10,635 nt of DNA from Vibrio sp. (lineage in GTDB: Bacteria; Pseudomonadota; Gammaproteobacteria; Enterobacterales; Vibrionaceae), in contig SLFB01000142.1 of assembly GCA_007124475.1 (NCBI GenBank), positions 1 to 10,635 of the forward strand, read 5' to 3'. The position numbers were made by a program, and so were the translations under genes. Numbering within the stretch: the stretch's first letter is position 1; every line of letters begins with the position of its first letter. Of this stretch, positions 7,260 to 10,635 are shown in pieces. The notes below the pieces were generated by a model, which worked only from the letters and a program-made list of their open reading frames with translations, was not told the DNA's origin and did no database searches.

Positions 7260-8602
7260 ATATTTTATTAGTAGAAGATGATAGTGATTTAGCGGATTTA
7301 TTGTGTGAAGAGCTTGAGGGCGAGGGGTATCAGGTCACAATAGTCAACTCAGCTGAAGCAGCTTCATGTAAGTTGAATGAAATAATACCCGATGTGGTGA
7401 TTTCCGACCTAAGATTACCTGATCGCAATGGTATGACATTAATACCGGAAGTTAAGGCTCTGATACCAACTCCAGCTATGTTATTAATTACAGCGTTTGG
7501 CTCGGTTAACCAAGCGGTTGATGCACTTAAAGCGGGTGCGGATGATTTTTTAACCAAACCTTTTGATATGGATCACTGTCTATTAACCGTGAAACGCCTA
7601 ATTGAGCACCGAAGCTTGAAAAACCAAGCTGAAACCCGTTTCTTTCATGGCATGCTAGGTGAAAGTGCAGTGATGCAGAGCCTTTTTCGTATGATCCAAA
7701 AAATAGCGAAAACGGATGGACCTGTCTTAATACTGGGAGAAAGTGGTACTGGTAAGGAGCTAGTCGCTAAAGCGATTCATAATGAAAGTCTTAGGAAAAA
7801 TGGCCCTTTTCTGGCAGTTAATTGCGCAGGTATTCCTAAAGAATTACTGGAAAGTGAATTTTTTGGACATTCAGTTGGCGCTTATACCGGGGCAAATCAA
7901 TCACGATTAGGTTTGTTAAGGGAGGTCGACGGAGGTACCTTGCTTCTTGATGAAATCGGTGAAATGCCTCTTGAGTTACAAGCTAAATTATTACGTGTAT
8001 TACAAGAAGGGACCATTCGACCTGTGGGCTCTGATAAGGAAATTAACGTAGATGTACGTATAGTCACGGCAACTCACCGGGATTTAGAGTCTCGTATTGC
8101 AGAGGGGCTGTTTCGACAGGATCTATTCTTTCGGCTAGAAATGTTCACATTATCTATACCACCACTTCGCGAGCGTGGTGATGATCTTACGATCCTTGCC
8201 CGGCATTTTCTTTCTACTCAGACACAAGCTGGAAAAACTAAAGCGATTCAACTGAGTAACTTAGCCTGGAAAGAACTACTGAATTATGATTTCCCGGGAA
8301 ATATACGTGAGCTTAAAAATGCGATTGAAAGAGCATCAGTATTCTGTGACGGTGATGAAATTTTACCATCACACCTACCTGAACGTATTAGGAAATCGTC
8401 GAGTACTATCAAAGATAATATTTTTGACTCTTTATCTGAAGATATGCCATCGTTAAATGAGCTTCAACGGAACTATATTAAATTTATTCTTGAGAGAGTC
8501 GGGGGAAATAAAGCCAAGGCTGCTGATATATTAGGAATAACCCGACGAACTTTATATCGATGGATAGATGAAAGTCATCATAGACTGAATCTTAAGTCTT
8601 GA
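7256..8602 (+). CDS. Sigma-54-dependent response regulator, NtrC family
   Basis: A 448-residue transcription activator with three domains. The receiver (1-115) has acidic residues E7-D9, phospho-acceptor D51 in VVISDLRLPD, T79 and K101. The AAA+ domain (about 135-370) has Walker A GESGTGKE (161-168), the sigma-54-contact loop GAYTGA (208-213, with Tyr in place of the usual Phe), Walker B GGTLLLDEIGEM (D232, E233) and the FRQDLFFRLEMF region. The C-terminal Fis-type helix-turn-helix lies around 417-437 (KAKAADILGITRRTLYRWI). ATG 7256 is chosen because AAAGGA (7241-7246) is then 9 bases away and ATGA overlaps the kinase stop; an in-frame ATG at 7250 is too close. It should activate the sigma-54 promoter at 5639-5656. 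The gene uses AUA at least a dozen times, unlike adhE and ndh. Confidence 0.95.
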   Translation: MNILLVEDDSDLADLLCEELEGEGYQVTIVNSAEAASCKLNEIIPDVVISDLRLPDRNGMTLIPEVKALIPTPAMLLITAFGSVNQAVDALKAGADDFLTKPFDMDHCLLTVKRLIEHRSLKNQAETRFFHGMLGESAVMQSLFRMIQKIAKTDGPVLILGESGTGKELVAKAIHNESLRKNGPFLAVNCAGIPKELLESEFFGHSVGAYTGANQSRLGLLREVDGGTLLLDEIGEMPLELQAKLLRVLQEGTIRPVGSDKEINVDVRIVTATHRDLESRIAEGLFRQDLFFRLEMFTLSIPPLRERGDDLTILARHFLSTQTQAGKTKAIQLSNLAWKELLNYDFPGNIRELKNAIERASVFCDGDEILPSHLPERIRKSSSTIKDNIFDSLSEDMPSLNELQRNYIKFILERVGGNKAKAADILGITRRTLYRWIDESHHRLNLKS

Positions 8603-8686
8603 TGTTGACATCTATGTGGTTTGCCGTCATGTTTTTATTTGCTTTATCTGTACGTTTTTATCGCGGTTATTATTGACGGACTTTGG

Positions 8687-9244
8687 TTACTGGGAGAACG
8701 TTTGTTCCTTGGGAATAATGGAAAGCACAACGCCGGTTTTTGCTTGCCCAGCAAAAATAAATCGATTACGAGCGAGGCATTCTTGCTGAGCGCCACAGGC
8801 GATGGCCAATTGCTGGCTGGGTAGATTTTCAGGATCACAGACAATTTCTAAGCGAGTGAGTTTTAGATCACTAAAGCTCCAGTCTACTAATGCGGTTAAT
8901 GCTTGTTGAGCAATACCTTGTTGCTGGTAAGCATCCGCCACCCAATAACCCAAACTGGCCATATTGAACGTGTTTGAAAACTCATTGATGGCGACCATTC
9001 CGGCCAACTTTTGGTGTACTTTATCGAATATCGCAAACCCATAGGCTGTGGATTTGATCCAGTTTAGACGTGTAGCGAGGATAAACTGCCGTGCTTCTTG
9101 TGGGCTAAAATTAGCGTGACACCAATCTACCCATTGATGTAGGGACGGTGAGTGTTGAATCAGTTTCGCTAGCTCTGATGCATCATCAACGGAAAGTAAG
9201 CGTAATTGTAAACGTTGAGTGGTGATGACAAAGTCTGGGCTCAT
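8687..9244 (-). CDS. GNAT N-acetyltransferase, RimJ/RimL type
   Basis: A 185-residue cytoplasmic protein of the Acetyltransf_3 branch, which transfers acetyl from acetyl-CoA to an amino group, often a protein N-terminus such as that of ribosomal proteins. It opens with TTQRLQLRLLSVDDASELAKL, the usual first strand and helix. The acetyl-CoA motif GYWVADAYQQQGIAQQAL contains QQQGIA (107-112). A late segment, LEIVCDPENLPSQQLAIACGAQ, matches the typical DPEN-S...A...G stretch of the family. The substrate cannot be told. GTGGGG lies a few bases before the ATG. The gene is convergent with the response regulator (84-base gap) and follows csiV on the same strand, separated by a hairpin, so it may be transcribed alone. 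Confidence 0.88.
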   Translation of the reverse strand: MSPDFVITTQRLQLRLLSVDDASELAKLIQHSPSLHQWVDWCHANFSPQEARQFILATRLNWIKSTAYGFAIFDKVHQKLAGMVAINEFSNTFNMASLGYWVADAYQQQGIAQQALTALVDWSFSDLKLTRLEIVCDPENLPSQQLAIACGAQQECLARNRFIFAGQAKTGVVLSIIPKEQTFSQ

Positions 9245-9287
9245 ACTAACCCCACTGGATGCAGCTTAATGTGAATTAACAGGCGAG

Positions 9288-9315
9288 CAAACTAGCGCCC
9301 AGCTTCGTGGGCGCT
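9288..9315 (-). terminator. Probable terminator after csiV
   Basis: A perfect 8-bp GC-rich stem (AGCGCCCA at 9294-9301 with TGGGCGCT at 9308-9315) with a 6-base loop starts 8 bases past the csiV stop. On the minus strand it is followed by AGTTTGC, a poor T tract, so termination may be partial with readthrough into the acetyltransferase gene. Confidence 0.55.
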
Positions 9316-9323
9316 GATTAAGC

Positions 9324-10088
9324 TTACTCAACGCGGCGAACCTGAATAATCATCCCCATTAAAGGATGGTCGAAATAATGGGTTTCACCACTTCGCATAC
9401 GGCGCTTTTGATCAAAACGGTAGCTTTTTAAGAACGATTGCTGCTCTTTTACTGGGCTGATAGGCATAAAATGACCCTCTTGCACGCCGTTAGCCGTGTC
9501 TTTATCTTCAGCGCTATTGGCCGCTTGCTGAATCATTACTTCGCGCACTACGGGTTTTTTGAGGTCGAAATTGGCCTCGGCAAATAGAAAGTGTTGTACA
9601 TAAATCTGTAAGGTCCCATCAAGCTCATGTAAAGCAGGACGAATGGCTTGCTCTGTAACCCCCTCTATCATAGATATGCTGATTTCGTCTGCCATTCGCG
9701 GAGTGCCGTCTGAGTCAAACTGATCAGAATAATCTTTGCCCGCCTGAATGCGAAAGCGCGGCGCGGCAGCTCGGCCTTGATCGCCTTGACGCCAAGCGGT
9801 ATGCAGTAACACGTTAAAACCAGCATGATTACGCAAGCGCTGGCTTTGCTCAGTGAGTTGATAATCTGCTGGGTCCAGCATCATCACTCCTCGGTTTTGA
9901 CGGTATTGAGCATCACTCAAATTCCCCGAACGTGAGAAATTGATCGCTGGCAGTTGTTCTGGCCAGGATTCTTGAGTGCTCTCAGCATCAACTGTGCGCT
10001 GGAAGATGATCACTTCTATATCAAATTGCCGTTGCGCTAAACTGGGCATAGCAACGAGCAAAAGCAGTAGTGGGATCAGTGTTTTCAT
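9324..10088 (-). CDS. csiV: CsiV-family peptidoglycan-associated protein
   Basis: A 254-residue exported protein of the CsiV family (formerly DUF2803). The Vibrio member is a periplasmic peptidoglycan-binding protein needed for cell shape integrity under cell-wall stress. The signal peptide MKTLIPLLLLLVAMPSLA is cleaved after residue 18. The mature part starts with the hallmark RQFDIEVIIFQR and a WPEQLP stretch, has VLLHTAWRQ near residue 93, a strand TLQIYVQHFLFAEANF (159-174), and the conserved end RRMRSGETHYFDHPLMGMII (229-248). The start at 10088 is set by GGAG (10097-10094), 5 bases upstream; an in-frame ATG at 10115 would add nine residues before the signal peptide and lacks such a site. 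It lies downstream of mfd on the same strand, separated by 193 bases with an ERIC element. Confidence 0.9.
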   Translation of the reverse strand: MKTLIPLLLLLVAMPSLAQRQFDIEVIIFQRTVDAESTQESWPEQLPAINFSRSGNLSDAQYRQNRGVMMLDPADYQLTEQSQRLRNHAGFNVLLHTAWRQGDQGRAAAPRFRIQAGKDYSDQFDSDGTPRMADEISISMIEGVTEQAIRPALHELDGTLQIYVQHFLFAEANFDLKKPVVREVMIQQAANSAEDKDTANGVQEGHFMPISPVKEQQSFLKSYRFDQKRRMRSGETHYFDHPLMGMIIQVRRVE

Positions 10089-10141
10089 TATTACTCCGTC
10101 AATAGTACTGGGCACGGTTTTCGCTCAATAGTGAACACAAC

Positions 10142-10269
10142 TATACCCTTCCGACTTGAAGCCGCAGGGGTGTTGGCTACTTTCGTTCGCCCCAATCACA
10201 TAGTCTATCTATGCTCATGGGGACTTACTCACTTGCCGCCTACCTGCAACTCCAAGTTGTTTGGGTATA
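10142..10269 (-). repeat. ERIC (IRU) element, copy 2
   Basis: A 128-bp element with TATACCC...GGGTATA ends, the reverse complement of the copy at 3220-3347 with 10 base differences by eye, four of them clustered in one arm near 10163-10169. It begins 12 bases after the mfd stop codon and ends 53 bases before the csiV start, so an mfd transcript that continued would carry it as a long imperfect hairpin. An open frame that runs through it (10131-10322, + strand) is not a gene. Confidence 0.92.
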
Positions 10270-10281
10270 AGTTGAGCATGC

Positions 10282-10635
10282 TTATGAGCTCGATGGCAAT
10301 AGGTTTTGCTGAAATTCATTGAGCATATCGGTAATAAATTGAATTCTTACCTGTCTCTCTGTGAGCGGTAAGGTAAATTTCAACTTAGTTGGGCCATCCA
10401 TCGCAAACTGTTTTGGTTGTGCATGCAGTAGTTTAACTAAAAACATAGGGTTAATGTCAGCATTAGGATAGAACTCAATGTAGCCTCCTTTATCATAAGC
10501 TTCAATTTTACGAATTTTCAGCGCCGCTGCTTGCAGTTTTATGCTGGCAACGGTGAGCAAGTTCAGTGTTGCATCGGGCAGTTTGCCAAAGCGATCAATT
10601 AATTCGACTTTTAATTCAAGCAATTCGTTATCATC
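10282..10635 (-). CDS. mfd: Transcription-repair coupling factor Mfd, C-terminal part
   Basis: The last 117 codons of Mfd; the gene continues past the right edge of the window. Mfd is a cytoplasmic ATP-driven translocase that removes RNA polymerase stalled at DNA damage and recruits UvrA. The visible part is the C-terminal regulatory domain (D7), recognised by its match to E. coli Mfd: DDNELLELKVELIDRFGKLP, IRKIEAYDKGGYIEFYP, NPMFLVKLL and MDGPTKLKFTLPLTERQVRI. The frame stays open to the edge, so the fragment is truncated by the window and not by mutation. The end differs from the E. coli C-terminus in a short Pro/Ser tail. No intrinsic terminator follows other than the ERIC fold. Confidence 0.95.
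   Translation of the reverse strand, partial: DDNELLELKVELIDRFGKLPDATLNLLTVASIKLQAAALKIRKIEAYDKGGYIEFYPNADINPMFLVKLLHAQPKQFAMDGPTKLKFTLPLTERQVRIQFITDMLNEFQQNLLPSSS

Noticed and set aside
8603..8686. Bidirectional terminator between the regulator and the acetyltransferase gene
   Set aside because: Only weak inverted repeats were found (CCGTCA at 8624-8629 with TGACGG at 8674-8679, 44 bases apart; GATGT-TG-ACATC at 8601-8612), none followed by a proper T tract.
8621..8844. Short open frames on both strands (8621-8824 + and 8644-8844 -)
   Set aside because: They overlap the C-terminal half of the acetyltransferase gene in other frames and have no ribosome site or recognisable motif.
10131..10322. 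63-codon open frame on the + strand
   Set aside because: It lies almost wholly within the ERIC element and overlaps the mfd 3' end; the translation reflects the repeat, not a conserved protein.
1..10635. CRISPR arrays, tRNA, rRNA, integrase or attachment sites
   Set aside because: No regularly spaced direct repeats, no tRNA-like or rRNA sequence and no recombinase gene were seen on either strand.

Overview
The window reads as chromosomal DNA of a marine gammaproteobacterium, most likely Vibrionaceae. The evidence is the close match of AdhE, Ndh and the Mfd C-terminus to their E. coli counterparts, a CsiV-family protein (a family named from Vibrio) directly downstream of mfd, moderately AT-rich codon use, and ERIC-type intergenic repeats. 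I cannot assign a species.

Left part (1-4786, + strand): adhE (bifunctional acetaldehyde/alcohol dehydrogenase) has a plausible FNR-type promoter and a strong intrinsic terminator. A 550-base spacer follows with a full 128-bp ERIC element, a degenerate ERIC-like fragment and an orphan terminator-like hairpin on the minus strand. Next is ndh (type II NADH dehydrogenase). Both enzymes recycle NADH, one by fermentation and one by respiration.

Middle part (4787-8602): about 430 bases of non-coding DNA hold a 67-base hairpin and what may be the worn end of an insertion sequence. Then comes a compact regulatory module. A small exported DUF4168-like protein lies on the minus strand. Facing away from it are a membrane sensor histidine kinase and an NtrC-type sigma-54 response regulator, overlapping by ATGA. 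The small gene has a textbook sigma-54 promoter (GG-N10-GC), and about 65 bp upstream of its -24 element lies a perfect 16-bp palindrome, a good candidate for the regulator's binding site. The layout resembles zraP/zraSR of enterobacteria: a periplasmic protein controlled by a divergently encoded sigma-54 two-component system. The proteins are not recognisably ZraP or ZraS. This is the most interesting part of the window.

Right part (8687-10635, - strand): a RimJ/RimL-type GNAT acetyltransferase, csiV (exported peptidoglycan-associated protein) and the 3' end of mfd (transcription-repair coupling factor), which runs off the right edge. A second 128-bp ERIC element, about 92% identical to the first and in opposite orientation, sits 12 bases after the mfd stop. 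The two ERIC copies therefore bracket ndh through csiV as a widely spaced inverted repeat.
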